The notes below the pieces were generated by a model. The model saw only the letters and a list, made by a program, of their open reading frames with translations. It did not search any database and had not been told where the DNA came from. From contig SIRU01000071.1 in NCBI GenBank assembly GCA_004366385.1, positions 1 to 64,000 on the forward strand: a DNA stretch of 64,000 nt, given 5' to 3'. Below are positions 45,512 through 53,881 of this stretch, piece by piece. The DNA is from Actinomycetota bacterium. GTDB lineage: Bacteria > Actinomycetota > Thermoleophilia > Gaiellales > Gaiellaceae. The position numbers and the translations under genes were made by a program. Each line of letters begins with the position of its first letter. Within the stretch, counting starts at the first letter, position 1.

Positions 45512-46396
45512 ATGAACCTCGACCGCCAGACGCTCAAGGAGAAGATCCACGAGCTCTACCGCGCCGAGCACGCGGCGCTCGGGGAGCGCGGGACGCTCGA
45601 GCTGCTGGAGCGCGGCCGGGAGTGGGACCTCGCGCCGACGCTGGCCGCCGGAGGCGTCGTCGTCTTCCCGCATGCCGGCGTCGCCGACTGCGGGCACCAG
45701 ATCGCGGCCGCGGTCCACGGCTGCCTCGACTCGGGCGCCGACCGCGTCGTCGTGATCAGCGTCCTGCACGCGTTCACCGACGAGATGGACGAGGCTCGCC
45801 GGCGCGTCTCGGCCGGGGAGGCGGAGCCGTCCGCGTTCGCGTTCTGGGGCGTCCAGGGCCCGGGGCTCGACGGACGCGACGAGTGGATGCACGACCACGC
45901 GCTCGTCTCGTGGCGGCACCTCTGGGCGGCGGAGGTGAAGCGGCGCGGGATCCGCGGCCCGGAGGTCGCCGAGCGCTACCCGTACCTCGCGGGCGGCCAC
46001 CCCGAGCGGCTGCCGGGTATCGAGGAGCTCGCCGCGCTCGCCGAGGACGGGGTGGTCGTGTCCACCGCCGACCCGTTCCACCACGGGATCGGCTACGGCG
46101 ACTCGGCGGAGCGCTCGCTCGCGCCGCACGAGGGCGGGCTCGACCTCGCACGCGCCACGATCGAGGAGGGCATCGCGCTCCTCGAGCGCGGCGATTACGC
46201 CGGCTACGACCGGCACTGCGTCGACGCGAAGAGCGACGCGCGCGACGCCGGCCAGGTCTTCCGATTCCTCCGCGGGGAGCTCCGCGGCGAGATCGTCGAC
46301 CTGGCATACACCGACGCCGGGGAGCTGTACGAGGCGCCGGACCCGACCTGGGTCGCGGCCCCGCTCGTCGAGTGGCGAGCCGCCGCGGCGGCGTAA
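45512..46396 (+). CDS. MEMO1-like / AmmeMemoRadiSam-B-type protein
   Basis: A 294-residue protein. The segments VVVFPHAGVADCGHQIAAAV, RVVVISVLHAFTDEM and VVVSTADPFHHGIGYGDSAE follow the order of the three histidine-containing strands of the MEMO family, which shares a fold with class III extradiol dioxygenases. Family length is similar. The AMMECR1 and radical SAM partners are not in view. ATG 45512 has no ribosome binding site and sits 14 bp after tRNA-Gly, suggesting co-transcription and tRNA processing. The family call is moderate. Confidence 0.5.
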   Translation: MNLDRQTLKEKIHELYRAEHAALGERGTLELLERGREWDLAPTLAAGGVVVFPHAGVADCGHQIAAAVHGCLDSGADRVVVISVLHAFTDEMDEARRRVSAGEAEPSAFAFWGVQGPGLDGRDEWMHDHALVSWRHLWAAEVKRRGIRGPEVAERYPYLAGGHPERLPGIEELAALAEDGVVVSTADPFHHGIGYGDSAERSLAPHEGGLDLARATIEEGIALLERGDYAGYDRHCVDAKSDARDAGQVFRFLRGELRGEIVDLAYTDAGELYEAPDPTWVAAPLVEWRAAAAA

Positions 46397-46427
46397 GCGC
46401 GCAGGCCGGGCGACGTGACTTCACCGT

Positions 46428-47114
46428 GTGACCACCTTCACGGAAGTCGACGTCCGCTGCGCGATCTGCGGCCGGCTGAGCCGCATCGCGGAGCTCACGA
46501 GCACGAGCTCGTTCGGCCCGCCCGACCTCGACCTGCGCCCGCAGGGGCCGGCCCGCTGGGCGCTCGCGCTCGGCATCCAGCGCTGCGCCGCGTGCGGGTT
46601 CTGCGCCGCCGAGCTGGGCAAGGCGCCGCCCGGCGCGGCCGAGGTCGTCCGCTCGGCGCTCTTCGAGACCGCCCGCGCCCGCTCGGAGCTCCCGCCGACG
46701 GCGCGCGACTACGTCTGCGACGCGCTCGTGCACGAAGGCGTCGGGAGTCCCAGCCGCGCGGCGCACTCGTTCCTGCGGGCGGCCTGGGCATGTGACGACG
46801 CGCAGGCCGTGACCGAGGCGCGGATCTGCCGCGAGCGCGCCTCCGAGCTGCTCCGGCTCTCGATCTCCCGCGGCGAGGCCGGGATGCCGCGCGAGGTCGC
46901 CTTCGCGGTCCTCGCCGACGTCGAGCGCCGCGCTCGCCGCTTCGACGAGGCGCTGGCCGCGTGCGACGAGGCGGAGTGGGCGCTCGAGGGCGTGGACGCC
47001 GACGACGAGGACCGCGCGTCGACCTGGGCTGTCGTCGCGTATCTTCGCGAGCTGGCCGAGGCGGAGGACGACGCGTGCCACAGCGCCGCCGAGGCGTTCG
47101 CGACGGGCGAGTAG
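46428..47114 (+). CDS. DUF2225-like zinc-ribbon and TPR-type protein
   Basis: A 228-residue protein from GTG 46428. Two CxxC pairs near the N-terminus (VRCAICGRLS and RCAACGFCAAE) suggest a zinc-binding module. The remainder consists of helical TPR-like repeats (RAAHSFLRAAWACDD, RAARRFDEALAACDEAE-like segment). The arrangement resembles DUF2225 proteins, but the call is tentative. It precedes a two-component operon by 33 bp. Confidence 0.55.
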   Translation: MTTFTEVDVRCAICGRLSRIAELTSTSSFGPPDLDLRPQGPARWALALGIQRCAACGFCAAELGKAPPGAAEVVRSALFETARARSELPPTARDYVCDALVHEGVGSPSRAAHSFLRAAWACDDAQAVTEARICRERASELLRLSISRGEAGMPREVAFAVLADVERRARRFDEALAACDEAEWALEGVDADDEDRASTWAVVAYLRELAEAEDDACHSAAEAFATGE

Positions 47115-47147
47115 GCCTCCCGCCGCGGCGCGGCCTACAGTCCGCGC

Positions 47148-47828
47148 ATGGACGAACGCGTGCTCCTCGTCGAGGACGACGCCTCGATCCGCGAGCTGGC
47201 GGCCGCGGGCCTCGCCGCGGCCGGGCTGCGCGTGGACACGGCCGCGGACGGCCGGGAGGCGCTCGAGCGCTTCGCCGCTGCGCCGCCGGACGTCGTCGTC
47301 CTCGACCTGATGCTCCCCGAGGTGGACGGCTACGAGGTCTGCCGCCGGATCCGGGCGACGAGCCAGGTGCCGATCGTGATGCTCTCGGCGCGCGCGGACA
47401 CCGTGGACGTCGTCGTCGGGCTCGAGCTCGGCGCGGACGACTACGTGACCAAGCCGTTCGAGGTCGCCGAGCTGGTCGCACGCATCCGCGCGGTGCTGCG
47501 ACGGAGCGCGCCGGGTGGCGGCGACGGGGTGCTCCGCGTGCGAGACCTCGAGATCGACCCGGCCGCGTTCCGCGTGCGCAAGGGCGGAGAGGAGGTAACG
47601 CTCACGGCCACCGAGCTCCGGCTCCTGCTCGAGCTCGCCCGGCGCCCGGACCAGGTCTTCACGCGCGAGCTCCTGCTCGAGCTCGTGTGGAACTACGACT
47701 ACCTCGGCGACTCGCGCCTCGTGGACGTCGCGGTGCAGCGGCTGCGGGCGAAGGTCGAGGACGACCCGCACGCGCCCGCGCTCATCCAGACCGTGCGCGG
47801 CGTCGGCTACCGGCTCGATCCCGGCTGA
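47148..47828 (+). CDS. OmpR-type response regulator
   Basis: A 226-residue regulator with receiver domain (DD at 10-11, phospho-acceptor Asp53 in VVVLDLMLPE, Lys in VTKPFEVAEL) and a C-terminal winged helix (LTATELRLLLELARRPDQVF, RLVDVAVQRLRAKVEDD). ATG 47148 follows TACAGT by 6 nt. Its stop overlaps the histidine kinase start (TGATG). Together with the kinase and a GerMN lipoprotein the operon resembles MtrA-MtrB-LpqB of actinobacteria. Confidence 0.92.
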   Translation: MDERVLLVEDDASIRELAAAGLAAAGLRVDTAADGREALERFAAAPPDVVVLDLMLPEVDGYEVCRRIRATSQVPIVMLSARADTVDVVVGLELGADDYVTKPFEVAELVARIRAVLRRSAPGGGDGVLRVRDLEIDPAAFRVRKGGEEVTLTATELRLLLELARRPDQVFTRELLLELVWNYDYLGDSRLVDVAVQRLRAKVEDDPHAPALIQTVRGVGYRLDPG

Positions 47829-49273
47829 TGGCGTCGCGGGTTGCACCGGTGCGGTTCCGGCGGCGGCTCACGGTCGCGTTCGCGCTCGTGGGCGGGCTCG
47901 CGGCGCTCGTGCTCGCGGTCGGCTCGTACCTCGTCGTGCGCGACGCGCGGCTCGACGCGTCGACGGAGGCCGCGCTCGAGCAGGCGCGCTTCAACCTCGT
48001 GCTCGCGCAGGAGGTCGGCGCCGAGCCGGAGGAGCTGTTGGAGGCACTGGCGCGGCGCGGCGCGTTCACGACTGTGGGCGTGAGCGGAGGCGAGACGTTC
48101 TCGTCGAGCGTGTCGCTCGGTCTCGAGCAAGTGCCGCAGGACGTGAAGGCGCTCGTCGCCGAGGGCCAGCTCGCGTACAACCGGGTCGAGGTCGGCGGCG
48201 CGCGCTACCTGCTCACGGGTGGGAACGTGGCCGGGACGGACGCCGACCTCTACTTCTTCTTCCCCGAGGACGAGCTGTGGGACGACCTCGCGCAGCTCCG
48301 CAACGTCCTGCTCGCCGGGACGGTGCTCGTCGCGCTGCTCGCCGGCGCGGTCGGTTGGTTCGTCGCGCGGCGCACGCTGGCGCCGGTCGCGCGCGCGAGC
48401 GAGGCGGCCCGCTCGGTGGCCGAGGGGATGCTCGAGACCCGGCTCCCAGTGGAGCGCGAGGACGAGTTCGGCGCGTGGGCGGCCTCCTTCAACGAGATGG
48501 CGGACGCGCTCGCCGCGAAGATCTCCGCGCTCGCGGCGGCGCAGGAGCGCGAGCGGCGGTTCACGTCCGACGTCGCGCACGAGCTGCGCACGCCGCTCAC
48601 CGCGCTCGTGGCCGAGGCGGAGGCGCTGCGGACTCATCTCGACGCGCTGCCTCAGGAGGCGCGGCGGGCGGCGGAGCTCCTGGTGGGCGACGTCGCGCGG
48701 CTGCGGCGGCTCGTGGAGGAGCTGATGGAGATCTCGCGGCTGGACGCCTCGGCGGAGGCGGTCGTGGTGGAGCCGGTGAAGCTGCGCGCGCTCGTGGACG
48801 CGTCCGCGCGCGCGCGGGGTTGGGGCGGGCGCGTGGCGGCCGAGGGCGAGGACGTGGTCGTGGAGAGCGACCGCCGGCGGCTGGAACGGATCATCGGGAA
48901 CCTCGTCGAGAACGCGCTCGAGCACGGGGGCGGGGAGGCGCGTGTGGTGGTGTCCGCGAACGGGGACGAGGCGTGCGTCGCGGTTTCCGACACGGGGGCC
49001 GGGATCCCGCAGGAGGACCTCGCGCACGTCTTCGAGCGGTTCTACAAGGCCGACCCGGCGCGCGGCGGCTCCGGGAGCGGGCTCGGGCTCGCGATCGCGC
49101 GGGAGCACGCGCGCGCGCTCGGTGGCGACATCGAGGTCGAGAGCGAGGCGGACGTCGGAAGCACGTTCACGCTGCGCCTGCCGATCGTGTCCGAATCGTT
49201 ACGCGGGCGTGACGAGGGCGTTTCGGGCGGGAGCGACGATCGAGGTGGAACCGAAGAGGAGGGATCACCATGA
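47828..49273 (+). CDS. sensor histidine kinase (MtrB-like operon position)
   Basis: A 481-residue membrane kinase. Transmembrane segments lie at about residues 13-35 and 156-180, enclosing an extracytoplasmic sensor domain. A HAMP linker (ARRTLAPVARASEAARSV) is followed by the dimerisation domain with His251 in DVAHELRTPL, then HATPase motifs NLVENALEHGG, DTGAGI and GSGLGLAIAREHA. The last 30 or so residues form a hydrophilic tail. ATG 47828 overlaps the regulator stop, and the stop overlaps the lipoprotein start (ATGA). Confidence 0.92.
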   Translation: MASRVAPVRFRRRLTVAFALVGGLAALVLAVGSYLVVRDARLDASTEAALEQARFNLVLAQEVGAEPEELLEALARRGAFTTVGVSGGETFSSSVSLGLEQVPQDVKALVAEGQLAYNRVEVGGARYLLTGGNVAGTDADLYFFFPEDELWDDLAQLRNVLLAGTVLVALLAGAVGWFVARRTLAPVARASEAARSVAEGMLETRLPVEREDEFGAWAASFNEMADALAAKISALAAAQERERRFTSDVAHELRTPLTALVAEAEALRTHLDALPQEARRAAELLVGDVARLRRLVEELMEISRLDASAEAVVVEPVKLRALVDASARARGWGGRVAAEGEDVVVESDRRRLERIIGNLVENALEHGGGEARVVVSANGDEACVAVSDTGAGIPQEDLAHVFERFYKADPARGGSGSGLGLAIAREHARALGGDIEVESEADVGSTFTLRLPIVSESLRGRDEGVSGGSDDRGGTEEEGSP

Positions 49274-50139
49274 AGCTCCTGACCATTTCGATCGGCGTCC
49301 TGGTGGCCGCGGCGCTCCTCGCGAGCGGGTGCGGCGGCGGGGAGGCCCAGACCGCCGGCGACGTCCCGTCCGACACCGGGATCACCGAGACGGGGCCCGG
49401 GGACGTCAAGCAGTACAGGGTGTGGCTGACGCGCGGCGAGCACCTCTTCGCCGTCACTCGCGAGGCCCGCGCGGTTCCCGAGCTTCCTCTCGGAGAGACG
49501 ATGCTGGCCGTGCAGGAGCTGCTCGAGGGCCCGACCGCAGCCGAGGCGGCGGCGGGCGTCGGCACGGCGATCCCGTCCGGCACGCGCTTCCTCGAGGGCA
49601 AGCTCGACAACGGCACTTTCACCGTGGACCTCACCTCCGAGTACGAGTCGGGCGGCGGGTCGGCGTCGATGTTCGCGCGGCTCGCGCAGGTCGTGTACAC
49701 GCTCACCGAGCTCCCGACCGTGGAGCGGGTGAGCTTCATGCTCGACGGCAAGCCGGTGGACGTCTTCTCGGGCGAGGGGATCGTGCTCCGGAAGCCGGTC
49801 ACCCGCGCGGACTACGAGGAGCTCCTGCCGCCGATCCTCGTCGAGACGCCGGGGATCGGAGACACCGTCTCGAGCCCCGTCGAGGTGAGCGGCACGGCGA
49901 ACGTGTACGAGGCGAACGTGACCGCCGAGCTGCTCGACGCGAACGGGAAGGAGCTCGTCAGCCGCTTCACGACCGCGACCTGCGGCACGGGGTGCCGCGG
50001 CGAGTTCTCGGTGAAGCTGCCGTACCAGTCGGCGATCGAGCAGAGAGGTACGCTCGTCGTGCACGACGACGACGCGGACGGCGACGGGAAGCCAGGCTAC
50101 GAGACGCGGATCCCGCTGACGTTGACGGCCACCGGGTAG
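49270..50139 (+). CDS. GerMN-domain lipoprotein (LpqB-like)
   Basis: A 289-residue lipoprotein with lipobox LLASGC at about residues 16-21. A GerMN domain follows (about 45-180: QYRVWLTRGEHLFAVTREA, ELLEGPTAAE, GTFTVDLTSEY), then an immunoglobulin-like Gmad2 domain (about 190-285: ETPGIGDTVSSPVEVSGTA). Its place behind a response regulator and sensor kinase matches LpqB, which modulates MtrB signalling in Mycobacterium; the same role here is inference. The gene is translationally coupled to the kinase. A strong hairpin ends the operon. Confidence 0.82.
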   Translation: MKLLTISIGVLVAAALLASGCGGGEAQTAGDVPSDTGITETGPGDVKQYRVWLTRGEHLFAVTREARAVPELPLGETMLAVQELLEGPTAAEAAAGVGTAIPSGTRFLEGKLDNGTFTVDLTSEYESGGGSASMFARLAQVVYTLTELPTVERVSFMLDGKPVDVFSGEGIVLRKPVTRADYEELLPPILVETPGIGDTVSSPVEVSGTANVYEANVTAELLDANGKELVSRFTTATCGTGCRGEFSVKLPYQSAIEQRGTLVVHDDDADGDGKPGYETRIPLTLTATG

Positions 50140-50150
50140 GCGAACGGACG

Positions 50151-50189
50151 ACGACGAGCGCGGCCCGGCGGCCGGGTCGCGCTCGTCGT
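50151..50189 (+). terminator. hairpin after the two-component operon
   Basis: Arms 50151-50168 and 50172-50189 pair over 18 positions with one mismatch (G:T), with a CGG loop. No T-run follows. Confidence 0.55.
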
Positions 50190-50237
50190 GCAGGCCGGAG
50201 GCCGCCGTGGGGGGTAGGCTCGCAGCCTCCCCGAGCG

Positions 50238-51884
50238 ATGACCCGGCCGACGGATCAGATCGACCGCCTGCGCGTGCTCGTCGACGCGGGCATCGCCATG
50301 AGCTCCGAGCTCTCGCTGGACACGCTGCTCCAGACGATCGTCGAGACGGCCGCGGAGCTGGCCGGCGCGCGATACGCCGCGCTCGGCGTGGTCGACCGCT
50401 CCGGCCAGAGCCTCGAGCGCTTCCTCACGACCGGGGTCGACGAGGAGACGCGCGCGGCGATCGGCGAGCTGCCGCGCGGACGCGGGCTCCTCGGCGCGGT
50501 GATCCGCGAAGGGAAGCCCGTCCGTCTGCACGAGATCTCCGACGACCCGCGCTCGGCCGGGTTCCCGCGGCACCACCCGCCCATGCACACCTTCCTCGGT
50601 GTCCCGATCCTCACGAGGGGGGTCGTCTTCGGGAACCTCTACCTCTCCGAGAAGGAGGGCGGAGGAGACTTCACCGAGGAGGACGAGGACCTCACGCAGC
50701 TGCTCGCCGCGCAGGCGGCGGTCGCGATCGACAACGCGCGGCTGTACGAGTCCTCCACGCGCTGGCTCCGGCAGCTCGAGTCGTTGCACGAGATCGGGAA
50801 CGCGCTGGCGGAGGAGCTCGAGCTGGAGCCGCTGCTCGCGATCGTGGCCGCGCGGCTGCGGGAGCTCGTGGACGCACGGATCGTGCTCGTCGCGACGCCG
50901 GACACGCCGGGCACGCTGCGCGTCGCGGCCGCGGACGGGGACGGGGTCGACGAGCTCGTGGGCATGCGCCTCGAGCTCGGCGGCTCGAAGGTGGGAAGGG
51001 TGCTCGAGCGGGCGCGCAGCGAGCGCGTCGACTCGCTCCTCGACGATCCCGAGGCCGACCAGCAGGCCGTGCGGACGCTCGGCGTGACGACGGCGCTGTA
51101 CGTGCCGCTCGTCGTCCACGGCCGTGCGGTCGGCGTCGTCGCCGCCCACGACAAGCAAGGCGCCGACCCGCGCTTCGCGGACGAGGACGTGCGCCTCGGC
51201 GAGTCGCTGGCGACGCGGGCGGCGATCGCCCTCGACCTCTCGGAGCGCGTGAGCCGGGACGCGGTGCGGCGCGTCGTCGACGCGCAGGAGCAGGAGCGAA
51301 CACGGCTCGCGCGCGAGCTCCACGACGAGACCGGGCAGGCGCTCACGTCCATCCTCCTCGGGCTCAAGTCGGTGGAGCAGGAGAGCGTCGCCGAGGAGGA
51401 CCGCGAGCGCGTCGCGGCGCTGCGCGAGCTCGTCGTCTCCACGCTCCAGGACGTGCGGAGGCTCGCGGTCGAGCTGCGGCCGGCCGCGCTCGACGACTTC
51501 GGCCTCGCGCCCGCGCTGGAGCGGCTCGCGGAGACGCACCGGACGCACGACGGCGTCGCAGTCGACGTCGAGGTGCGACTGGGAGACGACCGCCTGCCCG
51601 CGGAGGTCGAGACGACGGTCTACCGGATCGTCCAGGAGGCGCTGACGAACGTCGCCCGACACGCGAATGCTGCGAGGATCAGCATTCTCGTGGCGCGCAA
51701 GAACGGCAACGTGGTGGCGGTGATCGAGGACGACGGCTCCGGGTTCGACCCCGGGAGCGTCGGCGACGACAGCCTCGGGCTCGCGGGGATCCGGGAGCGG
51801 GTCGCGCTCGTCGGCGGGCGGCTGCGGCTGGAGACGGCGCCGGGGAAGGGGACGACGCTCGCCGCCGAGGTGCCGCTCCGGTGA
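50238..51884 (+). CDS. GAF-domain histidine kinase, DevS/NarX type
   Basis: A 548-residue soluble sensor kinase. Two GAF domains (about 15-165 and 185-330) are followed by a HisKA_3 dimerisation domain with His362 in RELHDETGQALTSIL and a HATPase domain (VQEALTNVARHANA, EDDGSGFDP, GLAGIRERV). The layout is that of DevS/DosT, whose first GAF binds heme; the first GAF here has histidines (RHHPPMH) but heme binding cannot be judged. ATG 50238 is used. Its stop overlaps the response regulator start (GTGA). Members of a stress-type gene set lie directly downstream. Confidence 0.88.
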   Translation: MTRPTDQIDRLRVLVDAGIAMSSELSLDTLLQTIVETAAELAGARYAALGVVDRSGQSLERFLTTGVDEETRAAIGELPRGRGLLGAVIREGKPVRLHEISDDPRSAGFPRHHPPMHTFLGVPILTRGVVFGNLYLSEKEGGGDFTEEDEDLTQLLAAQAAVAIDNARLYESSTRWLRQLESLHEIGNALAEELELEPLLAIVAARLRELVDARIVLVATPDTPGTLRVAAADGDGVDELVGMRLELGGSKVGRVLERARSERVDSLLDDPEADQQAVRTLGVTTALYVPLVVHGRAVGVVAAHDKQGADPRFADEDVRLGESLATRAAIALDLSERVSRDAVRRVVDAQEQERTRLARELHDETGQALTSILLGLKSVEQESVAEEDRERVAALRELVVSTLQDVRRLAVELRPAALDDFGLAPALERLAETHRTHDGVAVDVEVRLGDDRLPAEVETTVYRIVQEALTNVARHANAARISILVARKNGNVVAVIEDDGSGFDPGSVGDDSLGLAGIRERVALVGGRLRLETAPGKGTTLAAEVPLR

Positions 51885-52519
51885 GCATCAAGGTTCTCGT
51901 CGTGGACGACCACGCGGTCGTCCGCGCGGGCCTGCGCCGCGTGCTCGACGCGGAGGACGGCATCGAGACCGTCGGCGAGGCCCCGAACGCCGAGCGCGCC
52001 GTGTTCGAGGCCCTCGAGGCGAAGCCGGACGTCGTGCTCCTCGACATCGTCATGCCGGGGAAGAGCGGGATCGAGGGCATGCCCGCGCTCCTCCAGGCCG
52101 TGCCGGCGGCGAAGGTGCTCGTGCTCTCGATGCAGGACGACCCCCGGTACGTGCGCGAGGCGTTCGAGGCCGGGGCGAGCGGCTACGTGCTCAAGGAAGC
52201 GGCGGACACGGAGGTCGTGGACGCGGTGCGGGCGGTCGCGAACGGCGAGCGGTACCTGCACCCGGCGCTCGGCGCGCAGCTCGTCGCGGCGGAGGCCGAG
52301 GAGCGCAAGCGCGCAGAGTCGGATCCGCTGTCCGACCGCGAGCGCGAGGTGCTGAAGCTGCTCGCGCTCGGGCACACGAACCAGGAGATCGCCTCGCTCC
52401 TCTTCATCTCGGTCCGGACGGCCGAGACGCACCGGGCGCACATCATGCAGAAGCTCGGGCTGTCCTCCCGGGCCGAGCTCGTGCGCTACGCGCTCGACCA
52501 GGGGCTCATCGAGAGGTAG
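51881..52519 (+). CDS. NarL/DevR-type response regulator
   Basis: A 212-residue regulator. The receiver domain has DDHAVVR at 8-14 and the phospho-acceptor Asp55 in VVLLDIVMPG; Lys in YVLKEAADTE. The C-terminal LuxR-type helix-turn-helix reads LSDREREVLKLLALGHTNQE and SVRTAETHRAHIMQKLGLSS. It is translationally coupled to the kinase. It is the best candidate to bind the GTAGTTYCCCG motif found before three nearby genes, because DevR operators have similar GGGAC/GTCCC half sites. Confidence 0.9.
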   Translation: MSIKVLVVDDHAVVRAGLRRVLDAEDGIETVGEAPNAERAVFEALEAKPDVVLLDIVMPGKSGIEGMPALLQAVPAAKVLVLSMQDDPRYVREAFEAGASGYVLKEAADTEVVDAVRAVANGERYLHPALGAQLVAAEAEERKRAESDPLSDREREVLKLLALGHTNQEIASLLFISVRTAETHRAHIMQKLGLSSRAELVRYALDQGLIER

Positions 52520-52528
52520 CCCTCCGGA

Positions 52529-52891
52529 CTACGCCACGACGAGGACGTCCATCTCGGCGAGGCGGAGGAGCTCGGACGAGACGGAGTCGGGCGTGGGCGG
52601 CTCGCGGCGCCCGACGACGACGAGATCGGCCTCCAGCGAGCGGGCGGCTTCGAGGATCTCGGCGGCCGGCTCGCCGGCGCGCTCGACGTACGTCGCCTGG
52701 ACGTGCCGTCCGAGCAGGCGCTCGCGCGCGGCCGTGAGCCGCGCGCGGGCGTCGTCGTCCGCCGTGGTGGCGACGGCGACGACCGTGAGTGTCGAGCCGT
52801 AGCCGACGAGCCCGGAGGCCGTGTCGAGCGCTCGCAGCGCGGCTTCCGAGCCGTCGAAGCCGACGACGATCGTCCTGGGCTGCGCGGCCAT
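52529..52891 (-). CDS. universal stress protein (UspA family)
   Basis: A 120-residue single-domain Usp. The first strand carries TIVVGFDGSEAALRALD, and the C-terminal part has ADLVVVGRREPPTPDS. The usual ATP-binding GxxGxxGS(V) motif after VGRR is degenerate (EPPTPDSVSSELL), so nucleotide binding is doubtful. It is tail to tail with the DevR-like gene (9-bp gap). The shared regulatory motif lies 60-70 bp before the start, and an 11-bp hairpin (52918-52942) follows in the leader. Confidence 0.82.
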   Translation of the reverse strand: MAAQPRTIVVGFDGSEAALRALDTASGLVGYGSTLTVVAVATTADDDARARLTAARERLLGRHVQATYVERAGEPAAEILEAARSLEADLVVVGRREPPTPDSVSSELLRLAEMDVLVVA

Positions 52892-52917
52892 CTCGGCATG
52901 GTGGAGCGCCGGCGCGC

Positions 52918-52942
52918 GTCCGGCCTCCGGAGGAGGCCGGAC
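52918..52942 (-). other. hairpin in the universal stress gene leader
   Basis: GTCCGGCCTCC and its exact complement are separated by GGA. It lies 27-51 bp upstream of the ATG and would form in the 5' UTR if transcription starts near the upstream motif. Confidence 0.45.
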
Positions 52943-52950
52943 GCCCGGCG

Positions 52951-52961
52951 CGGGAAACTAC
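52951..52961 (-). promoter_or_regulatory. shared motif GTAGTTTCCCG before the universal stress gene
   Basis: The minus strand reads GTAGTTTCCCG from 52961 to 52951, 70 to 60 bp before ATG 52891. Near-identical motifs occur at 69 and 70 bp before the CBS and FNT genes. Confidence 0.55.
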
Positions 52962-53000
52962 GCAAGTGGCGCGGGCCGGAGGCATGCTCGTCCTGCATGT

Positions 53001-53026
53001 GAAGGGGGCGGTCTCCCGCCCCCTTC
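53001..53026 (-). terminator. hairpin after the membrane protein gene
   Basis: GAAGGGGGCGG and CCGCCCCCTTC pair over 11 bp with a TCTC loop, 62 bp past the stop of the minus-strand gene at 53088. It has no T-run. Confidence 0.45.
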
Positions 53027-53087
53027 GCTGCTCCGGGAGGTCGGAGCATTCGGTGTCCCGGGGCCTCCCGGCTTCGTTCCCCGGGCG

Positions 53088-53693
53088 CTAGCTCGTGATG
53101 GCCGTAGTCGTCGGCTTGTGGGCCGGTGCCGTCGCCTCCGCCTCGCGGCCGAAGACCGCGAAGGCGACGATGACGAGCCCGACGCCTGTGAGCAGGAGCG
53201 CGACGCCGACCACGAGGCCGAAGATCGACAGCTGCTCGGCCATGTAGCTCATGTTCAGCGCCGTGGTGATCGCGACCGCGGTCACCCAGCTCTGGCGGGC
53301 GAAGTTCGAGACCGGCTCGCCGTTCTCGTCCTTGAGCGCCGCCTCCTCGTCGCTCGTGCCCGCCGGATCGCTCGGATCCGCGGCAGATGCGTACCGGCCC
53401 ATCTCGGCGTACGTGAGGCCGCCGGTCCGCTCGAGCTGGTGCGAGCGCATGATCTTCGCGAACGCGCGGGCCTGCTCGCCGCTCGTGACCTGCTCGCCGT
53501 ACCACTGCGACGCGTACTGCGCCGTGGCCTCGTCGCCCGCGTCCTCGGTCGAGAAGAAGATCTGCTCGTCCTTGATCGAGTCGCGGACGGTCGTCATGCC
53601 GTTGATGCCCATGAAGATCGCGACTGCGCCGAAGACGATCAGCACGCCGCCGGCGACGAACCCGCCGATCTCCCAGAACCTTCTGCCCTTCAT
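53088..53693 (-). CDS. conserved actinobacterial membrane protein
   Basis: A 201-residue protein from ATG 53693 with GGGAGGTGG upstream. One helix near the N-terminus (GGFVAGGVLIVFGAVAIFMG) is followed by a long hydrophilic region with conserved-looking GEQARAFAKIMRSHQ and TYAEMGRY motifs, then two helices near the C-terminus (about 125-180). It resembles a family of unknown function found in many actinobacteria. A CCATC/GATGG palindrome about 70-80 bp upstream resembles the local regulatory motif only loosely. Confidence 0.7.
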   Translation of the reverse strand: MKGRRFWEIGGFVAGGVLIVFGAVAIFMGINGMTTVRDSIKDEQIFFSTEDAGDEATAQYASQWYGEQVTSGEQARAFAKIMRSHQLERTGGLTYAEMGRYASAADPSDPAGTSDEEAALKDENGEPVSNFARQSWVTAVAITTALNMSYMAEQLSIFGLVVGVALLLTGVGLVIVAFAVFGREAEATAPAHKPTTTAITS

Positions 53694-53837
53694 CGCTCCA
53701 CCTCCCGGTAGGAACTCTTGGTGTCGATGCGCAGAGGTTCGCCGGAGAGGCGACGCCGGCCATCGGGGGATGGCACCGCCGTCGTCGGGTGAAGCCGCCG
53801 TCGTGGTACGGGTTTGTACGGAGTCGTGGCGCGCGCG

Positions 53838-53874
53838 GACAACACTTTGTGGCTCAGAGCCACAAAGTGTTGTC
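53838..53874. repeat. 37-bp near-perfect palindrome (GTGGCTCAGAGCCAC core)
   Basis: Arms of 18 bp are perfectly complementary around a single A, with ACAACACTTTGTGGCTC on the left. It lies 8 bp after the stop of the acyl-CoA synthetase gene (minus strand) and could act as its terminator. The core recurs at 63238-63252. Confidence 0.75.
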
Positions 53875-53881
53875 GGGCGCG

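Noticed and set aside
53760-53776. CCATC/GATGG palindrome before the 53693 gene as a fourth copy of the shared regulatory motif
   Set aside because: Only the central CGGGG matches and its distance differs by about 12 bp; not strong enough to include.
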